Of a stretch of 64,000 nucleotides of DNA, positions 52,303-59,765 are shown in pieces. A program made the translations under genes and the position numbers. Origin of the DNA: JAXGYV01 sp040772045 (GTDB taxonomy: Bacteria > Actinomycetota > Thermoleophilia > UBA2241); NCBI GenBank assembly GCA_040772045.1, contig JAXGYV010000005.1, positions 66,591 to 130,590 of the forward strand, read 5' to 3'. The notes under the pieces were generated by a model. It worked only from the letters and a program-made list of their open reading frames with translations, searched no databases and was not told where the DNA came from. Each line of letters opens with the position of its first letter. The first letter of the stretch is position 1.

Positions 52303-53025
52303 GTGAGGATCGTCGTCCTTCCCACCTATAACGAACGCCAGACCCTGCCTGTGATCGTCCAGCGCATCCTCGCTGTGTCGCAGGAACATAGTTTAGGGCT
52401 CTCCGTGCTCGTCGTCGACGACGCGTCGCCCGATGGCACCGGCCACATCGCCGATACCCTAGCCGCCGAGGACGAGCGGATCGCCGTCCTGCATCGCCCC
52501 GCGAAACAGGGGCTGGCCGCGGCCTACTTCGCCGGCTTTCAGCACGCGCTCTCAGAGGGCGCCGAACTGATCTTCGAGATGGACGCGGACCTGAGCCACG
52601 ATGCCGCCTACCTCCCCGGGATGATCGCCCGCATCGACGAAGGTGCCGACGTGGTTCTCGGCTCACGGTATGTCCGCGGTGGTGGCGTTACCGGATGGCC
52701 GGCGACCCGCCGCCTGATCAGCCGCGGCGGGTGCCTGTACGCGCAGACCATCCTCGGCCTGCCGTATCGTGATCTGACAGGCGGTTTCAAGTGCTTTCGC
52801 CGGCGGGTACTGGAGGCCATCGACTTCAGCACGATCCGCGCCGGCGGGTACGGTTTCCAGATCGAGATGACGTACCGCGCCCATCGCCTCGGCTTCCGCA
52901 TCGTCGAGTTGCCGATCGTGTTCATCGAGCGGGCAGCCGGTGAATCCAAGATGAATAAGGGCATCGTGCTGGAAGCCGCGCTCATGGTCTGGCGCCTCCG
53001 GTTCTCGCGAGTCGCTGCCCTATGA
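52303..53025 (+). CDS. Polyprenol-phosphate mannosyltransferase-like GT2 glycosyltransferase
   Basis: 240-residue family 2 glycosyltransferase of the dolichol/polyprenol-phosphate-mannose synthase group: VVLPTYNERQTLPVIV at the N terminus, VVDDASPDGTG, FEMDADLSHD (DxD-type metal site), GSRYVRGGGVTGW, LTGGFKCFRRRVLEAI and GYGFQIEMTYRAHRLGFRI. It transfers a sugar from GDP- or UDP-sugar to a lipid carrier on the cytoplasmic face. No C-terminal membrane domain, as in soluble DPM1. GTG at 52303, 7 bases after GGAGGAG. Overlaps the MFS gene by ATGA. Confidence 0.9.
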   Translation: MRIVVLPTYNERQTLPVIVQRILAVSQEHSLGLSVLVVDDASPDGTGHIADTLAAEDERIAVLHRPAKQGLAAAYFAGFQHALSEGAELIFEMDADLSHDAAYLPGMIARIDEGADVVLGSRYVRGGGVTGWPATRRLISRGGCLYAQTILGLPYRDLTGGFKCFRRRVLEAIDFSTIRAGGYGFQIEMTYRAHRLGFRIVELPIVFIERAAGESKMNKGIVLEAALMVWRLRFSRVAAL

Positions 53026-54260
53026 CGACGAGCACCAGCCGACCCGGCACCGTGACCGCCGGCACTCCCGATACTACCGATACCACTGCTCGCATCTTCA
53101 GCCGCGACTTCATCTTCATGTGGGCCGCGAGCTTCTCGGGGTTCTTCAGCTTCTACGTCATCCAACAGCCGACTCTCCCACTCTACGTAGAGAGCCTAGG
53201 CGGATCGGCAGCGGAGATCGGCTGGGTGGCCGGAGTATTCTCGGTGGCCAGCCTCCTGTGCCAGCCGCTCGTGGGGCGCGCCGTCGACACGCTGGGGCCA
53301 CGCACCGTGATCCTCACCGGAAGCTTGCTGTTCCTGCTCTGCGCCCCGATCTACGCCGTGGCTTCGGCCCTGCCGCTGCTCATCGCACTGCGCATGGTGC
53401 ATGGCGCCGGTATGGCGATGTTCACCACCTCAGGGACCACGTACGCGACGGACCTCGCGCCGGTAAAGCGACGTGCTCAAACGATCAGTTACTTCGGCAT
53501 CGGCGGCAACCTAGCTCTGGGGCTCGGCCCGCTCGCCGCCTCGCTGCTGCTCGCCGCCCACGTGAGCTACGAGAAGATCTTCCTGGTGGCTACGGCGATC
53601 GCCCTGGCGAGCGTCCTCCTGATAGTCCCCGCGGGCGAAAGCCGGCAGCGCCGTGGTCGTCAGCACGACTGGTCGCTGCGCACGTTCTTCGACAGCCGTG
53701 CGGTGGCACCCGCCCTCCTGTTACTCACCGCGTCGTTCACGTACGGCACGCTGGGTACATTCCTCCCCGTCTGGATCCCGCGCGCCGGCCTCGAGACCTC
53801 CACTGTGGCGTGGTTCTGGCTCGTCTACGCGGCCGCGCTCGTGTTCACACGGCTCTTCAGCGGCAGACTAGCCGACCGCTTCGGACGGCCCGCGGCTATC
53901 ATCCCAGGCCTGATCCTGGTGAGCAGCGCGATGTTCCTTCTCTCTTTCCTCAACAGCGTTTCACTTCTCGTGTTGTCCGCCGCTTTGTACGCAGCGGGGT
54001 TCGCGTTCGTCTGCCCCACGCTCTTCGCGCTGGCCGCCGACCGCGTAGCCGCCAGCAAGCGTGGCATCGCGTTCGCCACACTGGAAGCCTTCTTCGGCGC
54101 GGGCATCGGTATCAGCGCCATGATGAACGGCGTGCTGGCCAACGCCCTCGGTTACCCAGTGGTATTCATCCTCTCGGGAGCGGTGCCGCTGATCGGCCTC
54201 GCGGGCAGCCTGGTCATCCTCTACCACCGCAACTCCGCGAGCGGAGGAGACCCCTCCTGA
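53022..54260 (+). CDS. Major facilitator superfamily transporter
   Basis: 412 residues with 12 predicted membrane segments starting at about 30. Loop signature GRAVDTLGPRTVILTG and its second-half partner SGRLADRFGRPAAIIPG are clear. Sequence character resembles the drug/sugar efflux branch. The ATG overlaps the stop of the glycosyltransferase gene (ATGA), so the two are coupled; a link to lipid-linked glycan export is possible but unproven. Confidence 0.87.
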   Translation: MTTSTSRPGTVTAGTPDTTDTTARIFSRDFIFMWAASFSGFFSFYVIQQPTLPLYVESLGGSAAEIGWVAGVFSVASLLCQPLVGRAVDTLGPRTVILTGSLLFLLCAPIYAVASALPLLIALRMVHGAGMAMFTTSGTTYATDLAPVKRRAQTISYFGIGGNLALGLGPLAASLLLAAHVSYEKIFLVATAIALASVLLIVPAGESRQRRGRQHDWSLRTFFDSRAVAPALLLLTASFTYGTLGTFLPVWIPRAGLETSTVAWFWLVYAAALVFTRLFSGRLADRFGRPAAIIPGLILVSSAMFLLSFLNSVSLLVLSAALYAAGFAFVCPTLFALAADRVAASKRGIAFATLEAFFGAGIGISAMMNGVLANALGYPVVFILSGAVPLIGLAGSLVILYHRNSASGGDPS

Positions 54261-54289
54261 GCAGGCAGGCGGCGCGGGGCGAGGCCCGC

Positions 54290-55348
54290 GTGCTCGCCGT
54301 CGACGTGGGCGCGGGCACGCTCGATGTGCTGGTGGCCGAACAAGACCAGCGACCCGAGAACTGGCCGAAGCTCGTGGTACCCTCCCGCTCGGCGGCCGTG
54401 GCTCGTCAGATCGGCGCCGCGACCGCGGAACGGCGCGCCGTCGTCTTCAGAGGACCCACCATGGGCGGTGGGGCCGACAGCCGCGCCATGAAAGCCCACG
54501 TAGCCGCCGGACTGCCCTTTTTTGCCACAGCCCCGGCGGCGCTCACCTTCGACGACGACCTCGCGGCAGTCGGCGCCGCGGGCGTCCAGGTACTCGACGA
54601 AGCCGAGGCCGAGCGCGAGGTCCAGCGCGACGCCGTGGACGTGCGCAGCGGCGACGTAGACCTCGGCGCGCTGGCGAAAGCTCTCGCTTGCCTCGCGGTG
54701 CCCACGGCAGTCACCGCCGCCGCCGTGGCCGCGCAAGATCACGGCTTTAGCCCCATGGCGTCCAACCGCATCCTGCGCTTCCGCACATGGGAACGGGCGG
54801 TCGCGGAGCACCGTCCGCTGTCCTCGCTGTTCTGGCGCGCCGAGAGCATCCCCACCCTCCTCACGCGCTTGCGCGCCGCGGCAAACTGCCTGGCCCCTCT
54901 GGGCGTTCCCATCCTGGCCGGCGATACGGGGCCGGCCGCCCTCCTGGGCGCCATAGGCGCGGACACCAGTGCGATCCTGGTGAACGTGGGCAATGGGCAC
55001 ACCATCTGTGTGGTAGCGCTCGACGGTCGGCTGGCGGGCGTCCTCGAGCACCACACCGGCTGCCTCGACGAGCGGCGCCTCGCGGTGCTCTTGCGCCGCT
55101 TTCTCGCCGGAGAAGTGACCACTGACGAGGTACGCGCCGACGGCGGCCACGGAGCCGTGCTCCGCTCGCCGGTGCCGACAGATCTCCCGCTGCTGGTCAC
55201 CGGGCCGAGGCGCGACTTACTGGTGGTACCCGATCTCGCCGTGCGCTTCCCGGCGCCCTATGGAGACATGATGATGACCGGTCCTGCCGGGCTGCTGCGC
55301 GCCTGTCAGGTCCACGGCCTATGGCCCGGGCAACTACCGCACGGGTAG
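54290..55348 (+). CDS. DUF1786 family protein (ASKHA-like)
   Basis: 352 residues. The N terminus LAVDVGAGTLDVLVAEQD matches a phosphate-binding loop of the actin/hexokinase (ASKHA) fold, followed by PSRSAAVARQIG, VFRGPTMGGGADSRAMKAHV, and later ILAGDTGPAALLGAI and ILVNVGNGHTICVV (second phosphate loop). This corresponds to DUF1786, sometimes annotated as pyruvate formate-lyase activating; it has no radical-SAM CxxxCxxC motif, so that label is doubtful. Start set at GTG 54290 with GGGGCGAGG upstream. The frame is open further upstream inside the MFS gene but without a start signal. Ends one base from the convergent macro-OCD gene. Confidence 0.75.
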   Translation: MLAVDVGAGTLDVLVAEQDQRPENWPKLVVPSRSAAVARQIGAATAERRAVVFRGPTMGGGADSRAMKAHVAAGLPFFATAPAALTFDDDLAAVGAAGVQVLDEAEAEREVQRDAVDVRSGDVDLGALAKALACLAVPTAVTAAAVAAQDHGFSPMASNRILRFRTWERAVAEHRPLSSLFWRAESIPTLLTRLRAAANCLAPLGVPILAGDTGPAALLGAIGADTSAILVNVGNGHTICVVALDGRLAGVLEHHTGCLDERRLAVLLRRFLAGEVTTDEVRADGGHGAVLRSPVPTDLPLLVTGPRRDLLVVPDLAVRFPAPYGDMMMTGPAGLLRACQVHGLWPGQLPHG

Positions 55349-55349
55349 C

Positions 55350-56939
55350 CTAGCGCGGCAGGAGCGTCCCCGCGCCCGCCGCCAGCGCCCTCCGGTATAC
55401 GAGCTGTGCGCAGACCACGTCTTCCACAGCGATGCCGAGGTTCAGGCAGAAGATGCGCTGTCGCGACGAGGTTCTGCCGGCCACCCGGCCGACGACCACC
55501 TCGCCCAGGTCCGCGTTGATGACGGACGGCACACCGCCCAGCCACGCCCCGTCCGCCTTTGTCGCCGCCACCTGGGCGGCATCGTCCACTACAAAACGGT
55601 CGCACTCGGCCATGGCCTGCTCCGTCCACGCGGCATCGTAGTCCAGCGCCACCGCGAGCGCTCCCGGCATGAGCAAGCCGGCGCCGAGCGGCGGCGGCAC
55701 GCCGGGGATCATGGTGATGGCGGTGACCACGATCTGCGCCCCATGGCAAACCTCTTCCGCCGAGGAGCACACCGCGCACCGCAGGTTCAGGGTCTCGGCC
55801 TCTTCAGCGAAGGCCGTCGCCGCCTCCGCACGGCTGTCGAAGCAGCGGACGGCGCGTAGCGTCGGCAGCGTCGCGGTGAGGGCGCGCAGGCTCGCCCGAG
55901 CCTGCGCGCCGCACCCGAGCACGCCCACGCACGCGGCACCCGGCGGCGCGAGGTACCGGGCCGCCACCGCGACGCTAGCTCCCGTGCGGTGTGCGGTGAT
56001 CGATGCCCCCTCCAGCACGGCCACGGGCACGCCCGTCTGCGGATCGTGGAGCACGATGAGCGCACTGATCACGGGCAGGTGCCGCGCGGCGTTCTGCGGA
56101 AACGCCATCACGAGCTTCACACCCAGCCCGCATTCCTCGGCCGCCGGCCGTTCGGGGGCCAACCACGCCGGCATGACTTGGGCGAAGGCGCCAGACACCC
56201 CATGCATGGTCACCTTCGGCGGTATGAGCACAGTTCCCAGGCCTTTGAGCCGAAACGCCTCGTCGACCGCGGCGACCACCTCGGCCATCTCTACGCCAAG
56301 CCCCTCGATATCCGCACGAGACAGGTACAGGAGGTGCTGCCCCCCACGAACTTCTCCAGCTCCCAACGCAAGGGAGGACTCCTGCTCGCCCTCCTGCCTC
56401 GGTACTTGATCGCTCACCGCCCGCGCGAGCTGAGCCTCAAAGGCCGCAGTGGCCGCCTGATCGTAGGTAGCGAAGACGACGCGCCGCAGCCCAGTCTCCG
56501 GCCGTTCTCCGAGGTAGCTCGTCACGGCAGCCATCATGAGACAGGCACACTCGGCAACCGGAAACCCGCCGACGCCCGTGCCGAAGGCGGGCAGCGCCAG
56601 AGAGGAGACCCCGAGCTTGTCGGCCAACGCCAGCGCGCTCTCGGTGGCGGAACTGATGGCCGCGGCGTTCGTCCGCAGGTCTTGTCCCATGACGGCGGCG
56701 TGGATCACCCAACGGGCAGTCAATCGCCCTCCAGTGGTGGCGACCGCCTGACCAACGGCGATCGGCCCCTGTGCCACCGCCTCCCGCTCGATCTCCACAC
56801 CGCCCCGGCGCTTGAGAGCACCGGCGACCCCGGCGCCCATCCACAGGCGATCGTTGGCGGCGTTAGCCACCGCGTCGACCGCCAACACGGCGATGTCCCC
56901 TTGCACTACCATGAGCTGTGTTCTGAACGACCGGGTCAC
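55350..56939 (-). CDS. Macro domain fused to ornithine cyclodeaminase/mu-crystallin
   Basis: 529-residue fusion. Residues about 10-185 are a macro domain: MVVQGDIAVLAVDAVANAAN, GAGVAGALKRRGG, VIHAAVMG and SSLALPAFGTGVGGFPV, the ADP-ribose-binding loops. Residues about 205-529 are an OCD/mu-crystallin enzyme: YLSRADIEGLGVEM, AVLEGASITAHRTGASVAVA, and the NAD-binding GVLGCGAQARASLRAL, then VINADLGEVVVGR. OCD uses bound NAD to cyclise ornithine or to reduce imines. GTG at 56939 is preceded by GGGGG. The fusion suggests an NAD- or ADP-ribose-related function such as sensing or processing of a dinucleotide product. I do not know of this architecture being characterised. Confidence 0.85.
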   Translation of the reverse strand: MTRSFRTQLMVVQGDIAVLAVDAVANAANDRLWMGAGVAGALKRRGGVEIEREAVAQGPIAVGQAVATTGGRLTARWVIHAAVMGQDLRTNAAAISSATESALALADKLGVSSLALPAFGTGVGGFPVAECACLMMAAVTSYLGERPETGLRRVVFATYDQAATAAFEAQLARAVSDQVPRQEGEQESSLALGAGEVRGGQHLLYLSRADIEGLGVEMAEVVAAVDEAFRLKGLGTVLIPPKVTMHGVSGAFAQVMPAWLAPERPAAEECGLGVKLVMAFPQNAARHLPVISALIVLHDPQTGVPVAVLEGASITAHRTGASVAVAARYLAPPGAACVGVLGCGAQARASLRALTATLPTLRAVRCFDSRAEAATAFAEEAETLNLRCAVCSSAEEVCHGAQIVVTAITMIPGVPPPLGAGLLMPGALAVALDYDAAWTEQAMAECDRFVVDDAAQVAATKADGAWLGGVPSVINADLGEVVVGRVAGRTSSRQRIFCLNLGIAVEDVVCAQLVYRRALAAGAGTLLPR

Positions 56940-57112
56940 CGAACCCCCTTTTGTCACGCGCACACCGCACCTCGTCGGCGCCGCCCTTCATGGTCTAGCT
57001 GTAAAGGTACCGATCGCGGAGCCACGCCGCTACGAGAGAGAATACGATACCCCGACGGCCACACAGACCGTGTCCGGTCGTCGCCCCAGACGCGCCCGCG
57101 TACAATGAACAG

Positions 57113-58147
57113 GTGAAGATCCTAGCCCCCTTCTCGCTCCCCCATGAGGTACCGGAGCTCATCGCCGCCGGGGCCACCGAGCTGTACTGCGGAGTGGTAC
57201 CCGAAGAGCTCCGTCACGAGGTTGGCGATTTCGAGTCGCTCAACCGACGGCGAGGCTACGACGCCAATCTCTGGAGCCTGGAGGACTTGGAGCACTCCAC
57301 GGCCGTAGCGCACGCCCAGAGCGTGCCGGTCTTCGTCACGCTCAACCGCTTCTTCTCGCACCGTCAGTACCCGGCTCTCCTCCAGCTCGCGCGCGACCTG
57401 CGCGCGGCCGGCGCCGACGGACTCATCGTCGTCGACCCCGCGCTCATGCTCGCCCTGCGCGACGAGGGAGTGCGCTTTCCATACCTCGCCGTGGGCACCG
57501 GGGGCAGTACCTTCAACGCTTCTACCGTGACCTTCTACCGCACGCTCGGCGCCACACGGGTCATCCTCTCCCGTCACCTTACGGTGCCCGAGATCCGCGC
57601 GATTGCCGCGGAAGCACCAGCCGATGTAGAGCTCGAGGTCTTCATCCTCCACAGCCTGTGCCCGTTTGAAGATGGTTTCTGCTCTTTCTACCACGGCCAC
57701 GACCCTTCGCCGGACAGCCCCGGACCGCTGCCCCCAGGCTGCTTGCCGAGCTACGACCCGTGGTTCGAGGGCGTCGGGTGCCGCCTGCGGTTCCAGGCAC
57801 ACCGGGTCGGCGAGGCGGGGACGGCGTTCGGACCGGTGTTCGCCCACGACCGGGCCGACGAGCTCCGGCACGGCGGCGCCGATTGCGGCGTCTGCGCCCT
57901 GCCGGAGCTCCTGGAGGCCGGCATCCACAGCGTGAAGATCGTGGAGCGCGCCTTCCCTACCCAGCGCAAGGTATCAGCCACACAGTTCGTTCGCCGTGCA
58001 CTGACGATCGCCCAGAGCACGCCCCCGCCGTCACGGCGCGACTTCCAGGTACAGGCACAGGAGCTCTATCGCCAGATGACTGGCCATCCGTGCTCGGGCT
58101 ACGAGTGCTACTATCCAGCCGCCGTCGTGGCACGAGGGTCACTCTAA
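57113..58147 (+). CDS. U32 family protein (UbiU-like, probable Fe-S)
   Basis: 344 residues of the peptidase U32 family. Marks are GATELYCGVVPEEL near the N terminus, NRFFSHRQYPALLQLARDL, and the cysteine set LCPFEDGFCSF (C-x6-C), VGCRLRF and GVCALPELLEAGI, which in UbiU/RlhA/TrhP-type members bind a [4Fe-4S] cluster. Most U32 proteins studied take part in hydroxylation or RNA modification rather than proteolysis. GTG start at 57113. It is followed without a gap by a second, more diverged protein of similar design, so the two probably form a heterodimer. Confidence 0.85.
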   Translation: MKILAPFSLPHEVPELIAAGATELYCGVVPEELRHEVGDFESLNRRRGYDANLWSLEDLEHSTAVAHAQSVPVFVTLNRFFSHRQYPALLQLARDLRAAGADGLIVVDPALMLALRDEGVRFPYLAVGTGGSTFNASTVTFYRTLGATRVILSRHLTVPEIRAIAAEAPADVELEVFILHSLCPFEDGFCSFYHGHDPSPDSPGPLPPGCLPSYDPWFEGVGCRLRFQAHRVGEAGTAFGPVFAHDRADELRHGGADCGVCALPELLEAGIHSVKIVERAFPTQRKVSATQFVRRALTIAQSTPPPSRRDFQVQAQELYRQMTGHPCSGYECYYPAAVVARGSL

Positions 58148-58993
58148 ATGGAACGAGCCCTCTACGTGACCGACGCGGAAGCACTGGAGAGCCTGTCTTC
58201 AGACGCCCTCCCCGACCGACTGTACTTCGGGCACGAGTTCTGCCAGCGTCGCCTGCCCTCCGCGCGTCAGCTCCAGACCGTGTACGCCTGGTGCGAACAG
58301 CATCGGCTCCCCCTCACCTTTGTCACACCGCCGCTCACCGACGCCGGCCTCCGGCAGGTGGAGCCACTCCTGGACGAGCTGGAGAGCCACCGCGCGGAGC
58401 ACGAGGTGGTCGTCGGCGATTTCGGCCTGCTCGCTCTGCTCGCGCGCGAGCGGCCCGCGCTAGTTCCAGTGCTCGGCCGCCTCCTGGCGCGTCAGCACCG
58501 CGATCCGCGGCTCGCCCGCCTGCGCGGCGACGGCTCGCTGGTAATGGCCGGCGGCCGCCTGTGGCAGCACCTTCCGCTGCCGCCAGACGCTGCCGCGACG
58601 TACCGCTCTTGCCCGCTGGATGCACCGGCGCTGCAGACGCTGCTCGCCGAGCTCGGCGTGCGCCGTGTAGAGCTCGACAACGTGGTCCAAGGCTTGGACG
58701 TGAGCCTCCCGCCCACCCTCGTCGCGTCGCTCCACGTCCCCTGGGTCTGCGTGACCACCTCCCGCCGCTGCCAGGCGGATCCCGCAACTGCCCCACGGCC
58801 TTTCGACTGTTTGATCTCTTCCTGCCGGCGGGGCTGCGGCGCCACCTACGAGCTCACCTCGCCAACCCTGAACACGCCGCTCTTTAAGCGCGGCAATACG
58901 GTCTTCTTCCGCAACGATCAGCTACCCGCGGAAGCCGAGCTCGCCGCCGCTCGCATCGATCGGCTCGTGACGGCGACGTTGCCCCCGGTATGA
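58148..58993 (+). CDS. Second U32-like protein (UbiV-like partner)
   Basis: 281 residues, starting right after the U32 stop. It has a similar barrel but is shorter: LPLTFVTPPLTDAGLRQ, FGLLALLARERPALVPVLGR, ELGVRRVELDNVVQGLDVS, and Cys in SCPLD, RRCQAD, FDCLISSCRRGC. Cysteine spacing suits a second Fe-S cluster. The family assignment rests mainly on context and the TIM-barrel-like pattern; I would not claim a reaction. Confidence 0.68.
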   Translation: MERALYVTDAEALESLSSDALPDRLYFGHEFCQRRLPSARQLQTVYAWCEQHRLPLTFVTPPLTDAGLRQVEPLLDELESHRAEHEVVVGDFGLLALLARERPALVPVLGRLLARQHRDPRLARLRGDGSLVMAGGRLWQHLPLPPDAAATYRSCPLDAPALQTLLAELGVRRVELDNVVQGLDVSLPPTLVASLHVPWVCVTTSRRCQADPATAPRPFDCLISSCRRGCGATYELTSPTLNTPLFKRGNTVFFRNDQLPAEAELAAARIDRLVTATLPPV

Positions 58994-58997
58994 CAAC

Positions 58998-59043
58998 GCC
59001 GCGGGGCGGCGGGAGCCAACCTGGCCTCCCGCCGCCCCGCGGC
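58998..59043. terminator. 18-bp GC-rich hairpin between convergent genes
   Basis: GCCGCGGGGCGGCGGGAG (58998-59015) and 59026-59043 are exact complements with a 10-base loop. It lies five bases after the U32-like stop and 55 bases before the transporter stop. Very stable, no T-run; most likely a bidirectional terminator. Confidence 0.65.
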
Positions 59044-59097
59044 GCCGCTACGTCATGGAGCCGCGCCGGCCGCCGGCCGGCGCGACTCCACCCCTAC

Positions 59098-59739
59098 TTA
59101 GCGCCCGGTTGCTGGCACGCCTCCTTGCGCGGCCGCTGACCTGTCTTTGATGAGCGGCCGGCCGAGCGGCAATCGCCAACCCACCGAGGACAGAATGGCG
59201 TCGGCACCACTCAGGATGCCGCCGACACCAGCCACGAAGAACGCCCAGCCGCTCACGTCCATCAGCACCTGGCCACCGTAGCCCCAGAAGATGAACGCCA
59301 GCGTGATGAGACCCACATCGGCGGCGATGATAGAGCCCCACGCCGCCGCGTGCGAGTACTTCATGAAGATCGGCGTCTCTATGATGAGCACTATGCCGAG
59401 AACGAACCACATGTAGCCCTGGATGCGACCATCCACGACCCATTCGTTCTTGGCGGCCATCCAGCCGATGAAGTAGTTGAGCGCCGACGCACCGGCGAAG
59501 AACGCTCCGAAGTACAGCCACGTAACGCCACCCGCAAGGTTGCCGAGCTTGAGCTGCGAGATCGCGGCGCCCATGTAGGCGATCAGGCACGCCACCGAGA
59601 TGGCGGCCATGTAGATCTGGGCGGCAGGATCTACGTACCCCAAGAGGAAAGCCCAAGCCATAACCACGGCTACGGAGTAGCCGATCCAGCCTGCAGCGCC
59701 GGCATCGGCGATAGCCGGGCGTGTGTCGGTTTCAGCCAT
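59098..59739 (-). CDS. YaaH/GPR1/FUN34 or AmiS-like small-molecule membrane transporter
   Basis: 213 residues with six hydrophobic segments. The block QLKLGNLAGGVTWLYFGAFF resembles the acetate/succinate (SatP/YaaH) signature (KGNTFGATAFxSYGAFW), and the general layout also resembles the AmiS/UreI urea-amide channels. The end is basic and Ala-rich. ATG at 59739 with GGAGG nine bases upstream. It follows hyuA by 26 bases and so should move a substrate or product of the hydantoinase/carboxylase-type enzyme, for example a short-chain acid or amide. Confidence 0.75.
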   Translation of the reverse strand: MAETDTRPAIADAGAAGWIGYSVAVVMAWAFLLGYVDPAAQIYMAAISVACLIAYMGAAISQLKLGNLAGGVTWLYFGAFFAGASALNYFIGWMAAKNEWVVDGRIQGYMWFVLGIVLIIETPIFMKYSHAAAWGSIIAADVGLITLAFIFWGYGGQVLMDVSGWAFFVAGVGGILSGADAILSSVGWRLPLGRPLIKDRSAAAQGGVPATGR

Positions 59740-59765
59740 GAGAGTCGTCCCTCCGTCTGCTGCGT

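Noticed and set aside
54290..55348. Pyruvate formate-lyase activating enzyme
   Set aside because: This label is sometimes given to DUF1786, but there is no radical-SAM cysteine motif and no formate-lyase gene nearby; the motifs fit an ASKHA-type fold.
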